In this document: positions 21,801-33,160 of the stretch, in pieces | Layout of the letters: each line of letters begins with the position of its first letter | How positions within the stretch are numbered: the stretch's first letter is position 1 | Source: Lumbricus rubellus | Taxonomy: Eukaryota > Annelida > Clitellata > Crassiclitellata > Lumbricidae | DNA length: 64,000 nt | Assembly: GCA_945859605.1 (NCBI GenBank) | Contig: OX243824.1 | Span: forward strand, 5,869,813 to 5,933,812 | Direction of reading: 5' to 3' | Program-made: the position numbers and the translations under genes | The notes under the pieces: generated by a model | Seen by the model: the letters and a program-made list of their open reading frames with translations, nothing else | Told to the model about the DNA's origin: nothing | The model's database searches: none

Positions 21801-22820
21801 ATCTGAATAAAAAGCTGTATAAATAAGAAGAACACAAAAAGCAATATGGGCCTAGACATCGAGTTCCTTATAGTTTTATTTTATTACAATTAAAAGGTGT
21901 TTAAGAGATCACACTCTATAGCTTATAATTTTTCGTAGCAGTGTAGGTCTGTAGGTATTCGTTAAATTTTAAATGCATTCACCATACAAATTATCTTCAT
22001 TTATGTGGCGCCTCTCGAAGCATGATTAATGCACTTTATTAATATTGCATTTCACTGCATTGCATAGTTTGATTGTATCTTCACTATTCATCTCCTTCTG
22101 TCTTTCCTGCTGCCATTCTTCTTTTTCTGCTCCATCTTCTTCAGTCCTTCACGGATGAACAGCGTACGATTCCCGCTCTCGGTCATGTGCGGTCCCTTGG
22201 TGAAGTTGGGTCCCATGGAGGTCTCTTTGAACGAACCCTCCTTGCTATGTCTTTCATAGTAGCATTGGACACCCTTCAGATATGCGTTATAAGTATCAAT
22301 CTAACTTTAGCAAATTATATCAGGCATTGCATGTCGTTGAATGTATGTTGTGCACATTACAGTTACTGTAGTCTTTGGCACATTGGTATGCCTTCATCAT
22401 ACCAATGATCTTCCTTTACCAGGTAAAGTTTACCTCTACCGGTATTCATAAATATCAGACAATTGCTTTTGTATAATCATTGATTTAAAATAAACTAAAG
22501 TATTAGAGAATGTAATTTATGCTATCTCGATTTCTCAGGCAAATGACTGCAAAAAATTAATCTGCGATATGCGTAGGCTACGGCTCCGGAATAACGCTTA
22601 AAATCTTGGGGTGATCTGAAAATTCACTAGTGCTGTAATATGCCGAACAAATTTTTTCCGAGGGCAACGGCCTCTGTTGTCATAGGCCCTCTATCCATCC
22701 AAAATCTCAGTTGCATGCTATTCGCTAGATACCAGCGCGAGTGCTGTATTTCCATGTGGAGGGAAAACGGAGCAGAGGACGACAGATGTATTTCGTCCAC
22801 GTGGATTTAATAAACCAGAG
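21800..22820 (+). repeat. Composite dispersed repeat, copy 9
   Basis: It runs from the linking module through the C-rich module to CGGCTCCGGAATAACGC. The 105-bp segment CTATTCGCTAGATACCAGCG to CCACGTGGATTTA also occurs at 4,345-4,450. Confidence 0.75.
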
Positions 22821-23029
22821 TATTTTATTGAAATGGATTTATTTAGCCACAATACCTATTTTTTTATATAGATTTAGTAAGCCGTAGTAACTATGTCCTT
22901 TTATCTGAGCTTAATAGATCTAATTCACAGCTTACATGTACCTGCTAGTTGGCGCCGTTGATGGCTGCCATATTTTGTCTTGTTATTTGTTTTTATGTAT
23001 CGTGTTTTATATGCTTGTAAATCAGAGTT

Positions 23030-23253
23030 TATTTGTGCACTTGTTATAGCGCCCCTTCATGCTCTCTCTCCTCAGAGGCGCTCCCGAATGCAGAGCGGAC
23101 ACTGCATCAAAGTTTCACGCCGAAGCGCTGAGCACTTGTGAGTGAAAGACTTGCCCAAGGTCCTTACGCAGCACAGCGGATTCGAACCTCGAACCTTCCG
23201 GCTCCAAGGCAACGACGCCACCACTACGCCACCACTACACCACCGCGCCCCAC
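23030..23253 (-). mobile_element. tRNA-derived SINE family A, copy 7
   Basis: A full copy from GTGCACTTGTTATAGCGCCC to CACCACCGCGCCCCACC, with a short duplication in the head region (CCACTACGCCACCACTACACC). Confidence 0.9.
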
Positions 23254-23254
23254 C

Positions 23255-24884
23255 TGTCCTTCCAATACTGTGAGCGAAAGCCCCCATTGAGGCATTCGTT
23301 TAACTGAAGTTTCAATGGGCATGTTGTACTCAGTACTTATCTTAATTAGCTAAGCTAAATATTTTAACATAACCTGAATTTCGTAAGTCGTAACACTTGT
23401 AATCAACAAATATAGGTTTACTGGCTCGAATAGTTCATCAAATAGTCATTCATCATATTAAGTCAAAATTTTACCTCCACATAATGGACCAGCCAGACCA
23501 CAAGACAGTGGTAAAACGCTTTAGCCAATATACAGTTATACACACATGACATTTGAACAAAATACTAAACATTCCGAAGAAAAAACATTCCTACAAGCCT
23601 TCAGTAATAAATAGAACAATAATAAGTCGCTGACATTATGCCTACTGGTTTAAATAGCACTGTCCCACAAAACATTGATAGTTAACACAAAACGGATGTT
23701 AGGCATATTATATACAACAAACGTCACTAACATTACAAAAGTGTACGAATATATGCAACATTGTTATTAATGATCATTCGAAACTTAGGAAAATTATCCT
23801 ATGTAGGGTCTACACTCTACAGAAACCTTATGCGAAAATGCATGAAAGTCGAATCTACGCTATCATGGCCTACTCTTAACCAGTAGGTCAATTACTAAAG
23901 TACGTACAAAACATCTTCTTGCACAGCACAGTACAGTAGGCAACAAGAAATATTTTCTCAGTTTAGATGTTATTTTTTCAATACAAATCCTCATTATTCA
24001 GATTCTCATTATCTATAATTATCATTTTTGAGAACCAGCAACAATTATGATTGTAGAACTTGGAGAACACACAGATTTAAAATATTGATATTGGACAGAA
24101 AATACCTTACTCAATCAGGATCCAGGAAACTGGGTCAGATAGAGCACAATAAATCCCAGAGTTCATAATTTAAACCAACCAATCAAGAAACCGTGTCAGC
24201 CATCCAATCACGTTAAATGCGGTCAACATGACCCAATTTCCTGCGAATCCTGCAAGAATGAATCGAACACTCAAACAGTCTGAAATAACTAGGTCAAGTC
24301 ATGCGAAATATTATTCGAAACGTTAGGCAAACGTGTTCGGCCTAGTAAATCTTTACACTGTTGGCGTTTGATCTACGATAAAACGCACAGAAGATGTTAG
24401 AATTCATTGAAACACGACGTAACTTAAATAATAACATTCGTCATAAACCAGTACTTTGTACTCAGTATTTAGGACCGCATTGGAAGACACTGTACAAGCA
24501 TTATATACTTAATAATAATTAATCGAACCTTACAGACACTGTACACAGTACTTGGTTCCGCTTTTACAAAGCAGGGCATCGCTACATATAGCCCCCACAC
24601 GAGAGAAACACTGATAATTATAATAATCGCAAACTCAAGACTTCAAAAGCGCCTCTCGAAAACAAAGCTCGGGGCACCGGCTTATTCAAGAGCATTGTGC
24701 GTGGCCTTCACAGTAGTTCTCTTGAACTGTTCAGTGTTCAGTGCAGGTTGCGTGAACGACCCTTTACTAAGCTGTAAACAGTATGCAAGTATTCCACAGA
24801 CACTGGCTACGCATACTTCGGAGACAGTCTTGGTGATGATGACGACGACGACGATGATGATGAAGAAGGTATCTTTCAAGTCGA
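23255..24884. other. Mostly unique AT-rich DNA; 3' flank of the VWA gene
   Basis: No matching repeats were found apart from a short CGGGGCACCGGCTTATTCAAG segment (24,670-24,690) that recurs in diverged form near 28,430 and 40,025. The minus-strand 3' UTR of the VWA gene must start here, but I saw no convincing AATAAA on the minus strand near the stop codon. A small inverted repeat lies at 24,118-24,250. Confidence 0.55.
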
Positions 24885-25450
24885 CTATCGAACCGAACAC
24901 AATGATTTCGTCAGCTGCTTCGCCAGTTCTTTCGTCTTGGCGCTATTCTTCGCCGTGAACATGTGCTTACTTACTTCACAGCTCGAAATCGCTCTGAGCT
25001 CGACCGGATTTAAGTCCCGACCAATCCCAACCGTGAACATCTCAACGTCGTGGATGTTCTTCGCCTCCTGGACCGCCTCCAGGGTCTCCTCAAGGTCACC
25101 GGAAGGACCGTTCGTCAGATAGACCCCGACCCTCTTACGACCAGCCTTTCCGTTCGTGGTCAACTTTGAGGTCATCGCTTGGAAGAGTTCAGCAGTTGAC
25201 CTCTGAGGCGGAGTGACCAGATCTTCGATGGTGTTCATGAGGGGGGACTTGTGGTTGTTGGAGCGGTTGCGGTGACGGTCAGTCTTCTTGGGACAGGACT
25301 GGACGAACTGGACACGCATCTGACCATTGTCCATGTCTATGTGACCAACGGTGTTTCGCACGGTCTCCAGAAGGTGGCGCCTGACGCGTCGGTCACGTGT
25401 CTTCGGGTCGATGATGAAGACGACGTCTAGCGGCGTCTTTGGTTTACAGC
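24885..25450 (-). CDS. VWA-domain secreted protein, last coding exon (degenerate second VWA)
   Basis: This terminal exon encodes 188 codons including TAG at 24,887-24,885, after an acceptor TTTCAG at 25,451-25,456. The exon supplies two bases of a split codon (phase 1). It begins CKPKTPLDVVFII and ends KELAKQLTKSLCSV plus R. The Rossmann-like VWA pattern is clear (hydrophobic DVVFII, then RKRVGVYLTNG, then VEMFTVGIG, then LNPVELRAISS, then a Cys near the end). The metal-ion-dependent adhesion site is lost: the DxSxS position reads DPKTR and the later ITDG position reads LTNG. The domain is therefore probably structural or uses metal-independent binding (inference). Flanking cysteines fit a disulphide-closed extracellular module. 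Total length and orthologue are unknown. Confidence 0.88.
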
Positions 25451-25744
25451 CTGAAAGCCAATGAGATCATTACCATTACCATTACTAATACTATTACTAT
25501 TATCAATACTATTCTTTAATTTGTTTATTATTATTTTTATGCCCCGAGGTAAACATGATCCCTCGGGAACTTCAACACTCTCGATAAAAACAAATTGTCT
25601 GGAATGGACCCTAATCGTCAAGGTCCCAGTTGGAAAAAGTACCCCTAAAAGCGATAAGCTTATAGTTGAAGCGCTGAATTGTTAGCGGAAGGCGTTGAAA
25701 CAAATAAGACGTTTTATTATTTTCCGCCTTGAGGTACTTCATTC

Positions 25745-25985
25745 CCCCAGAGCAGAGTTGAGTAGAGCTGCGTAGAGTAGAGGTGAGTAGGATGGAGTAG
25801 AGCTGAGTGAGATAAAGCTGAATATGTTTAGAATAGTACTGAGTAGAGTTGAGTTCAGCTGCGTAGAATAGAGTAGAGCAGAAATGAGTTGACAATGGTA
25901 GGTAAGATAGGAGATAACTATGTATGCTCCAATTTATGTGAGTAAGAAGAGTAGAGCAGAGATGAGCAAAGTAGAAACTAATATA
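25745..25985. repeat. Degenerate AGTAGAGYTGAG repeat in intron
   Basis: Irregular short units (GAGTAGAGCTGAGT, GAATAGAGTAGAGC) fill most of the 594-bp intron between the last two exons. Confidence 0.8.
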
Positions 25986-26044
25986 CAATGTGCGGCAAAT
26001 TAACTAAATCTCCTCAAGATTCCCGGAGGTACAATGGGACTTAC

Positions 26045-26959
26045 CTTCATTTCCTTTCTTTCCATTCGATTGTCTGCCATTCCCTCCATTGTCTTTTCCA
26101 GTTCCACCGCCTTCCTTCCGTCCACCGGATTTGGTCGGCTTTCGTCCATTCTTCCCATCATTGCTCGAGTCCTTGTTCTTGTGATGCGGTGGCTCTACAT
26201 ACTTCAGTGGATCCACGACGTGATGCGTCGCTGGCTCTCCGGGATCCACCACGTAGTCTAAATCAGACCCGGAATCTGGAACGTGCGTTCCGTTGACCGG
26301 AGCGATGTCCGAGTTCTTGACCCAGATGGTCCGTCCACTCTCGTCCGTTACCCATTCCCCGTCCTGCCTGGGGTCCGACCATACCTTCCGATCCTTCTCA
26401 TTCTTTGGTACCCACCGCTTCAAGGCGTCATCCCACACCCAATAGTCATTCACCTCGGGTGTTCCTTGGGTCCCTTCCTCCTCTCTCGGCTCTCCGTCTC
26501 CTCCTCTTCCTCCTCGGGTCCTTTCATCTTCTTCCCTCCCATCCTGTCCCAAGCTGCCTGGGTGTTTTCCTCCATTGCCACTCCCATTCCGGGTCCGTTC
26601 ATCTTCCGCATCGGAACCACTGGAGTTCAACGACGATCTGGAACGACCTGGATCATTCTCCCGGACATCATCATCCGTGTGACCCGTTTCCGGTTTTCGT
26701 CCGTGTTGTCCTTGTAATTCATCCACCTCCTCCGGTCGCTCTGATGCAGAATGGATGAGGTCTTCTGGATCGGATGCGGACCTCGGTCCTTCCAGTTCCG
26801 GTGTTCTTCTGGAAATTGGATCTTCCGTTGATGGAGCAACGGTTGCTCGTGTTGTTGTTGTTGTTGTTGACGTTGTTGTTGATGTTGTTGTCGTTGATGG
26901 GGATGTTGTTGTTGTCGTTGCAACGGTAGTCGTTGATGTTGTTGTTGGAGGATCGGTTA
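26045..26959 (-). CDS. VWA-domain secreted protein, linker exon (Thr-rich, charged)
   Basis: An exon of 915 nt with acceptor TTTCCAG and donor GTAAGT. Both junctions are phase 1, so it joins in frame to the exons on either side. Order of segments: a Thr/Ser/Pro mucin-like stretch of about 45 residues (TTTSTTT and related runs, probably O-glycosylated); an acidic and polar segment with Glu/Asp/Arg and many SG and GR pairs; a Trp-containing patch (YWVWDDALKRW, then KVWSD, GEWVTDESGRTIWV); a His/Asp/Val-Pro segment; and a basic G/K/N-rich end (KNKDSSNDGKNGRK and similar). No cysteine was noticed, and I know no family with this linker. The Thr run is encoded by a GTT/GTC-type triplet array on the plus strand, so part of the exon seems to have grown by microsatellite expansion. 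Confidence 0.85.
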
Positions 26960-27002
26960 CTGGAAAGACAACAAGAGAAGCAGATGAAGATAACGTTGTC
27001 TG

Positions 27003-27011
27003 GATGATGAT

Positions 27012-27043
<32 letters not shown>

Positions 27044-27180
27044 TGACGATGACGACGACGATGATGATGACGACGACGAGTGCGATGATGATGATAAAAA
27101 CGAAGATCATGCCAATAATATAAAGTTCACGTCGATTATGATGACAACGACGACGACGACGACGACGATGATGATATTCA
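27003..27180. repeat. (GAT/GAC)n triplet array in intron
   Basis: GATGAC/GACGAC triplets occupy most of the 278-bp intron (26,960-27,237) between the first VWA exon and the linker exon. It is continuous in character with the Thr-encoding array of the adjoining exon. Confidence 0.9.
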
Positions 27181-27237
27181 AGTAACGAACCGCCTTTAAC
27201 GAGCAATATAATATCGGGGAGTATAGAGGTCATCTAC

Positions 27238-27813
27238 CTGTACAAGCCTTGATGGCCAGCAGTTCCTTGATGTTGTCCAGTCCAGCGTAGCTACCGACGG
27301 TGAACGTGTAGTACATCGAAGGTGGACTGGCAATGGCTTCCAGTTCACTGATGTCCAAGGCCATTCCAACACCAACAGCAAACAGATGGATACCCGCATC
27401 CTTCACTCTCTCTGCCTCTGCAACCGTCTTCTCCCTCTCATCCGAATTCCCATCAGTGATGACAATACCGACTCGGGTGACGTTGGGTCTTGCGCCGTAC
27501 GCCGTGTTAAACCCGCGTTCCCTCATCGTCCTCAGGGCGTCCGGCGTGGACGTGTGGTAGCCACCCATCTGTCGGATGCTATCGATGGCCGCGATGATGT
27601 CTGATTTCGTGGAGTAGTAGTTGAGGTGGAACTGGAATTGTGGGTAGTCGGCGTAGGTGATGACTGCTATTTGGGTGTGGTGGGGTCCGATGCGGAACAT
27701 CCTGCTGAGCTCCTTGATGAACTGGATCTGGCGGGTGAAGTCCGGACGCCAGATGCTGTTTGATGCGTCGAGCAGGAAGATGACGTCGGCGGGGTTGCCG
27801 CTGTCATGGCAGT
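27238..27813 (-). CDS. VWA-domain secreted protein, first VWA exon (intact metal site)
   Basis: An exon of 576 nt, acceptor CATTTCAG and donor GTAGAT, both phase 1, which is the usual exon class for extracellular VWA modules. It encodes one entire VWA domain of about 192 residues, from CHDSGNPADVIFLLDASNSI to LLAIKACTG. The metal-ion-dependent adhesion site is complete: DASNS near residues 15-19, the Thr in HTSTPDAL near residues 87-89, and the Asp of VITDG near residue 120. The domain ends with a Cys that could pair with the first one. By family knowledge such domains mediate metal-dependent protein binding in extracellular matrix proteins (matrilin-like, shell or skeletal matrix proteins). 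The exact orthologue is not recognised. Upstream exons (start and signal peptide) are not adjacent. See 48,894. Confidence 0.9.
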
Positions 27814-27849
27814 CTGAAATGAAAGGGTTAAAGTGGTTGTAGGTGTGTG

Positions 27850-28028
27850 AATGGTTGCATAGGAGGAGGTGGTTGTCGGGGTGGAGAAAGTGAAGGAGGA
27901 GAAGGAGGAGATAGAGTGGGAGGTGGTGGAAGAAGAGAAGGCGATGGAGGAGGATAAATAGGAGAAGACTAAGGGGAGGAGATGAGGATATGAAGGTGGA
28001 GGAAGAGGAAGAGGTAGATGAGGTTGAG

Positions 28029-28070
<42 letters not shown>

Positions 28071-28300
28071 TAGGAAGAGGAGGAGAAATAGGATGAGGAC
28101 TAGGAGGAGGATGTGAAGAAAGAGACCGAACTGGATAAGAATGAGAAGGTTAAGGATGAGATTGTGGATTGGAAAGGAGAAGGAGGAGTGGTTGGAATTG
28201 GAGGAGGAGCTGAAGTGATGAAGAATAAGGAGAAGCATGTGACGGAGAAGAAGTTAGAGGGGCACAACAGGAGGAAGAAGGTCAAGGAGTAGGAGAGGCA
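27850..28300 (+). repeat. GGA/AGG purine-rich array
   Basis: Imperfect GAGGAGGAAGAGGAGG repeats, purine on the plus strand. It lies in the intron upstream of the first visible VWA exon. Confidence 0.9.
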
Positions 28301-28940
28301 GCAGCATATATAGTCCCTTGAACCATATTCCTGGCGGCCATGGCTATGAAGTGACACTGAAACTTTATTGTAATCGCAATCGTAATCTCTAAAATTCTCT
28401 AGAGCGTCATTCGAAATCCAAACGTAGGGCACCAGCTTATTTACGAGCGCTGCGACTCCTAATCAGACTTTATACCTCCTTACAACAATCGTCTAAATTA
28501 TGTCTTCTTCATTCTACTCTGTTCTTCGTCACTCTATTCTAACCAATTGTCTTCTTCTTCTTTCATAAGCCACATGTCGTCAGTGAGGTAAAAAAAACTT
28601 CTCGTGAAATGCTTACGCAGTCAACGCTAACTAATTGCCCATATAATAGAGATTCAACGCATAGCAGCAGGTACATAGTCCATGGCCGTTACGGGTAAAC
28701 GTTTAAGGTTTTCTATGGGGTGAACAGATCTGCTTCTGTTATTCTTTGGGGCGGATAGCCTGGATAGGATGGGTTGTTTCCGCTGTCCCGCATATAGAGA
28801 AACAAAAAAGCGAATCTGACATCGCCATTTAAATACACAGAGCTGTGAGTTATTAAGTCGCTCGAACATTCAACTGTCAAAGCTCCTGTAAAATCGTCCG
28901 TGCTTTTTTAAAGACGTTTCTCGAGCTGCTTGTTGAATAC
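28300..28940. other. Intergenic/intronic, no gene recognised
   Basis: It includes a short segment (GGGCACCAGCTTATTTACGAG, 28,428-28,450) shared in diverged form with 24.67 and 40.03 kb. A minus-strand open frame at 28,654-28,869 has no recognisable domain. Confidence 0.5.
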
Positions 28941-29142
28941 TTGTTTTTGTATGTGCACTTGTTATAGCGAACCTTCAAGCTCTCACTACTCAGAGGCGCT
29001 CTCGAATGCATAGCGGACACTGCATTGGAGTTTCACGCCGAAGCGCTGAGCAATTGTGAGTGAAGGACTTGCCCAATGTCCCTACGCGGAGAGCTGGATT
29101 CGAACCTCGAACCTTCCGGCTCAAAGGCAACGACGCCACCAT
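28941..29142 (-). mobile_element. tRNA-derived SINE family A, copy 8 (head truncated)
   Basis: TTTTTGTATGTGCACTTGTTA to CCTTCCGGCTCAAAGGCAAC. The GCGCCCCAC head is missing after CCACCATTGC. Confidence 0.85.
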
Positions 29143-29144
29143 TG

Positions 29145-30115
29145 CAGTGGTTAATAATATGTCCTGCATTCTGTGGATGGAATTTATGTAGAACATTTGT
29201 GTTAAGCAACGCACCGCACCGTGAGTGTAGCAGTGAAATTACCCTTCCCCCTTCTTCTTCTCCTCTTTGCAAAATCTGCACTTCAGGTCTCAGTTGAAAG
29301 CTATAGGCTTAAGTCAAGGACTCTGTAGGCCTATTTAAGAGCCGTAAAAACTATAATTCTTAGGCCTACAAAATTTTAATCTTTATCTTTATTATCCATC
29401 GTAAAGTTTCGTAATCATGCATAATCTTCATAAAACTTTATGACTGAGAAATCGTCACATCGTTCTAAAATTGTGATTTCTGTAGGCAAGGCCCGCAATA
29501 CTATTTGGTTTACCAGCCAACCCTGCTTTTGGTTGACCCGCTATGACCCACCAACCCTGCTTGCCTGACCCACCAACCTTGTCTGTATGGCGGGCCAGAA
29601 ATGACCCGTGTGGCCAGGGCTCCTTGACGCACCTGCCATAGAAGGTCTTCTTTGTGTATGGTCTCCTATTATGTTCTTTGAAAAAGAAAGACAAATAGGT
29701 ACCTAAGTCCAGCTCTTACCCTGTCTCTCGTCACCATTCAGCCATTCATACATTCATCCATTCATACATGCATCTCCTTGCTTAATGCGGTAACCATGCC
29801 CCACTATAATAAAAGCTCAGATACTATAGTGTACATGTACATGTACATGTATATGTCGTCAAAAACGCTCTGCTATCGCACTCAAAGCTTTAACACCTGT
29901 AGCAGCTATCTGTCGTCATAGCCGGCATTTGACGTATGCATTCGTCGTCTGAAAGGTCTTGGCATTCCCAGACAATCTGGAATTTTCAAGAGGACTCCGC
30001 ATTTTTATGCTTCAAGCCCCTCTCCGCCCCGTCCTCTCTCTCTTTCAGAAAGTGCACTTTTGCACATGTGACCTCAATGACAGACTGTTGCCGGTTAAGC
30101 GGTCTGAAGTCTAGT
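29145..30115. other. Intergenic/intronic, nothing coding seen
   Basis: It contains short CCACCAACCCTGCTTGCCTG direct repeats (29,515-29,590), CATTCATACATTCATCCATT and ACATGTACATGTACATGT runs. No gene. Confidence 0.5.
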
Positions 30116-30117
30116 CA

Positions 30118-30272
30118 CTGGACTCTTTATGCTATTAGAGTTAAAGTCATGGACTCTGCATGCTATTAGAGTTAAATTCATGGACTCTGCATGCTATTAG
30201 AGTTAAATTCATGGACTCTGCATGCTATTAGAGTTAAAGTCATGGACTTTGCATGCTATTAGAGTTAGAGCA
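30118..30272 (+). repeat. 31-bp minisatellite
   Basis: About five units of TGCTATTAGAGTTAAAGTCA plus TGGACTCTGCA, nearly identical. Confidence 0.95.
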
Positions 30273-30284
30273 ATTTATGTGCCA

Positions 30285-31110
30285 TGGATTCGGATGCTAC
30301 TCTACTCTACACCGGATCCTATCTTATTACATGTGTCTGCCGTATACTCTATTCTTTGTTCCTCTATTCTATTCTTGACTCTCCTTGTGTCCCTATTTCA
30401 TTATTGACGCTTCGTTCACTATCCCTTGCTTCCCTATACTATAATATTCTTGACTCTACTTAGGCTACTCTATTCTTGATTCTATTTAGGCTACTCTATT
30501 CTTGACTCTACTTACATGTACATGTAGATTGCACTATTCTTGACTTCCTGCTTTATTCCTCTTTCTCCTCCATATACTTGGCTGGCGTACTCCCTATTCT
30601 TCTCTCCCACTATATATTTTACTTTATTTTCCCATCTCCTTCTATACTAATGTCTCTTCTTTCCTACTGCATATTCTTTGCTTTAAGTATTTTTCTCTTT
30701 CTGTGATGTTGTCTCTTCAACTTTATTCTTGGCTCTCTGACTCCATTATTCTCTGCTTTTCGTACTCCAACTCCATTTTTGTCTCTCGAACTCTCTTCTT
30801 CTCTTCTTCTCTCTTCTACTGCGTTGTACTCTCCACACTATCTTTTCTTTTCCCTACACTTTTCGTCTCTCTTACTTTATTACTATAGCCTTTCTCTATT
30901 CGTCTCTCTACTTCTTCATTTCCTTCTGGCTAGGATTAATCCCTCGCTGGGGGAGTGGACAGCCACTCGGATTCTTTGTCTCCATGTTGTTCTGTATCCA
31001 GCGTTATTCGTCTCTATTCCTATTTGTCTCTATTCCTATTCGTCTCTCTACTGCTCTATTCTTATCTATCTAGCTCTATTCTTAGCCTCAGTCACGTATC
31101 CACGACACCC
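30285..31110 (+). repeat. Degenerate CTCTATTCTT pyrimidine-rich array
   Basis: Long imperfect runs of CTCTATTCTTGACTCTA-type units. Open frames here are low-complexity by-products. Confidence 0.8.
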
Positions 31111-31695
31111 ATCCAACCAACAATACGTCAATCGGCGTCACTGCAGTCCAGGGTTAAGACTCTAGACACTTGGAGTTCTAACCAAATAAATCGAATCATC
31201 TCGAGAGGAGAAGAAGAGGGGATCAATTGACATTGCTCAGACCGCGCCTGAAAATCAGTTCAACCTTATCCGCTTTTGAGATGACCCCAAATAATTTAAT
31301 CGTGCTTTTGAGATGACCCTAAATCGTCGAAAAATGTCAAGGAGTGACGACACGCTACCGAATAATTCAACCAACGAAGGAGACGAAGGACTCTTGATAT
31401 TTGACGCCAGATTTCGCCTTGCAGCCAAGCACTATATTATTATTATAGACATAGTACATGTATAATTATACGAGAATAATTATTGCAGGAGACTTGCGTT
31501 CGAGTATGGAGGCCCAGTTTCCTAAGGAATTTCAATCGTCGCGTTAATGGCAAGAACTGTGTCAATGGGTTGACATCGTCGTTGTGTATTATAGACACAG
31601 AGCAAGGAGGAGGCCTCGATGTTTGGAGTGTTTCATTGGAACTCTCTCGTGTCCCTGACCGCAACCATGGACTGTTTGACCCATGGGTTAAAGAC
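31110..31695. other. Unassigned region
   Basis: It contains a plus-strand stretch (31,480-31,690) with a coding-like look but no recognised motif, and paired GCTTTTGAGATGACCC segments (31,272-31,318). Left unannotated. Confidence 0.4.
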
Positions 31696-31696
31696 A

Positions 31697-32080
31697 TGAC
31701 AACAACGACAGCGACAACGACAACGATGACGACGACGACAGTAGCAACGACAACGACATTATGACCAGATCTGTTACAGTAGTGAACCGCGCTCTTGTGC
31801 AAGACTTGTTTTGTTTTGCGATGTAAATGCCTAATTGTATTGTATTGTATTGTATTGACAAGAACGGCAAAAATAACAACGACGCCGATAGCAGCGACAG
31901 CAAAAACGACAACGACAACAGTGGCAACAACGAAAACAACTACGACGACAACGATAACAACGAAAACAAAAATGATAATGACAGCAGCAACAACAACAAC
32001 AACAAAACAAAAACAACGACAACTATGCAACAACAACAGCAACAACATTCCCAACAATCTCTCATCTGCGGATTAGCAAC
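31697..32080 (+). repeat. (ACR)n triplet array: GACAAC, AACAAC
   Basis: Imperfect triplet array interrupted at 31,745-31,860 by sequence that ends in (TTGTA)n-type TGTATTGTATTGTATTG. Confidence 0.9.
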
Positions 32081-32589
32081 TGTTCACAACAACATCTCAT
32101 CAAATTCTTTCCGCTCCATCGCATCCAAGATCACCACTGTGACAACGATTAACTCTTAAAAAACATAAGGAATATATTAGATAAAAACGTTAATATAAAT
32201 TATATTATACATTATTATACACCCCCCCCCCACTAATCATCCCCCAGTCCTCGCCCCTTACCCCACTGCTCAGTAGGCACGGAATTAACAACAGCAAATA
32301 AAAGGATCGTGAGCTATAGGAATGTTGGAATGTAGGAATGTTGGAATGACGTTCCAACGTCATGACGTGACATGACTTGGCATGACGCGACGTCATGTCA
32401 TGTCACAGGTGTCCGGGCAATTGTTGTTACGAACCGTTCATCAGCGCCGTGAACTCTGGCGTTCGGGACAAAAGCTGACGACACATCACGTAGTCACGAG
32501 TCCAATGGAATGCAGCATTATCCGTCCACTTGTTATTTTGCCAGATTTGACAGTGACGATTGCAGGGATGCGTGGGGATCTGACCTCCT

Positions 32590-32772
32590 TTGAGACTGTC
32601 TGTCTGTATGTTTGTCTGTCTGCCTGTATGTTTGTCTGTCTGTCTGTCTGTCTGCTTCTGTCTGTCTGTCTGCCTCTGTCAGTCTGTCTGTCTGCCTTTG
32701 TCTGTCTGTATTTCTGTCTGTCTGTCTGCCTCTGTCTGTCTGTCTTTGTCTGTCTGTATTTCTGTCTGTCTA

Positions 32773-32815
<43 letters not shown>

Positions 32816-32855
32816 TTCTGTCTGTCTATCTGTCTGTCGGTCTGTCTAGATGGAG
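32590..32855 (+). repeat. (CTGT)n microsatellite
   Basis: Tetranucleotide array with CCTC, TTTC and TATC interruptions. Confidence 0.95.
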
Positions 32856-32954
32856 ACATTCCTGGCGTGTCAGTAGTCGTCGATGGAACGAAATTTTAAT
32901 TAGGAATAACAAGGATGTTTGCTTACAAGTTTGTGTATTTGATTGACTCTTCTG

Positions 32955-33160
32955 TCTCTATATCCCTCTGTCCATATGTCCCTCTATCCCTTTATCCCTC
33001 TATCCCTTTATCTCTTTATCCCTTTATCCCTCTATCCCTATATTCCTATATTCCTCTATCACTCTATCCCTTTATCCCTATACCCCTCTATCCATCTATC
33101 CCTATATCCTTCTATCCCTATATTCCTCTATCCCTCTGTCTCTCTCCTTATAACTCTGTT
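32955..33160 (+). repeat. (TATCCCTC)n minisatellite
   Basis: 8-bp units TATCCCTC/TATCCCTT with TATTCCTA variants. Confidence 0.95.

Noticed and set aside
24682..24900. Hydrophobic minus-strand frame (IIIVVVVII) after the VWA stop, as a membrane anchor
   Set aside because: It lies in a different frame beyond the in-frame TAG and comes from GAT/GAC triplets. No splice site joins it to the VWA exon.
32430..32574. Minus-strand stretch with phase-compatible ends (0 to 1) and translation such as CNRHCQIWQNNKWTDNAAF, as a possible missing exon of the VWA gene
   Set aside because: The acceptor lacks a pyrimidine tract (it follows a CAGACAGA array), the donor (GTTCGT) is poor, and other frames over the same interval are also open. 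It is not better than chance without transcript data.
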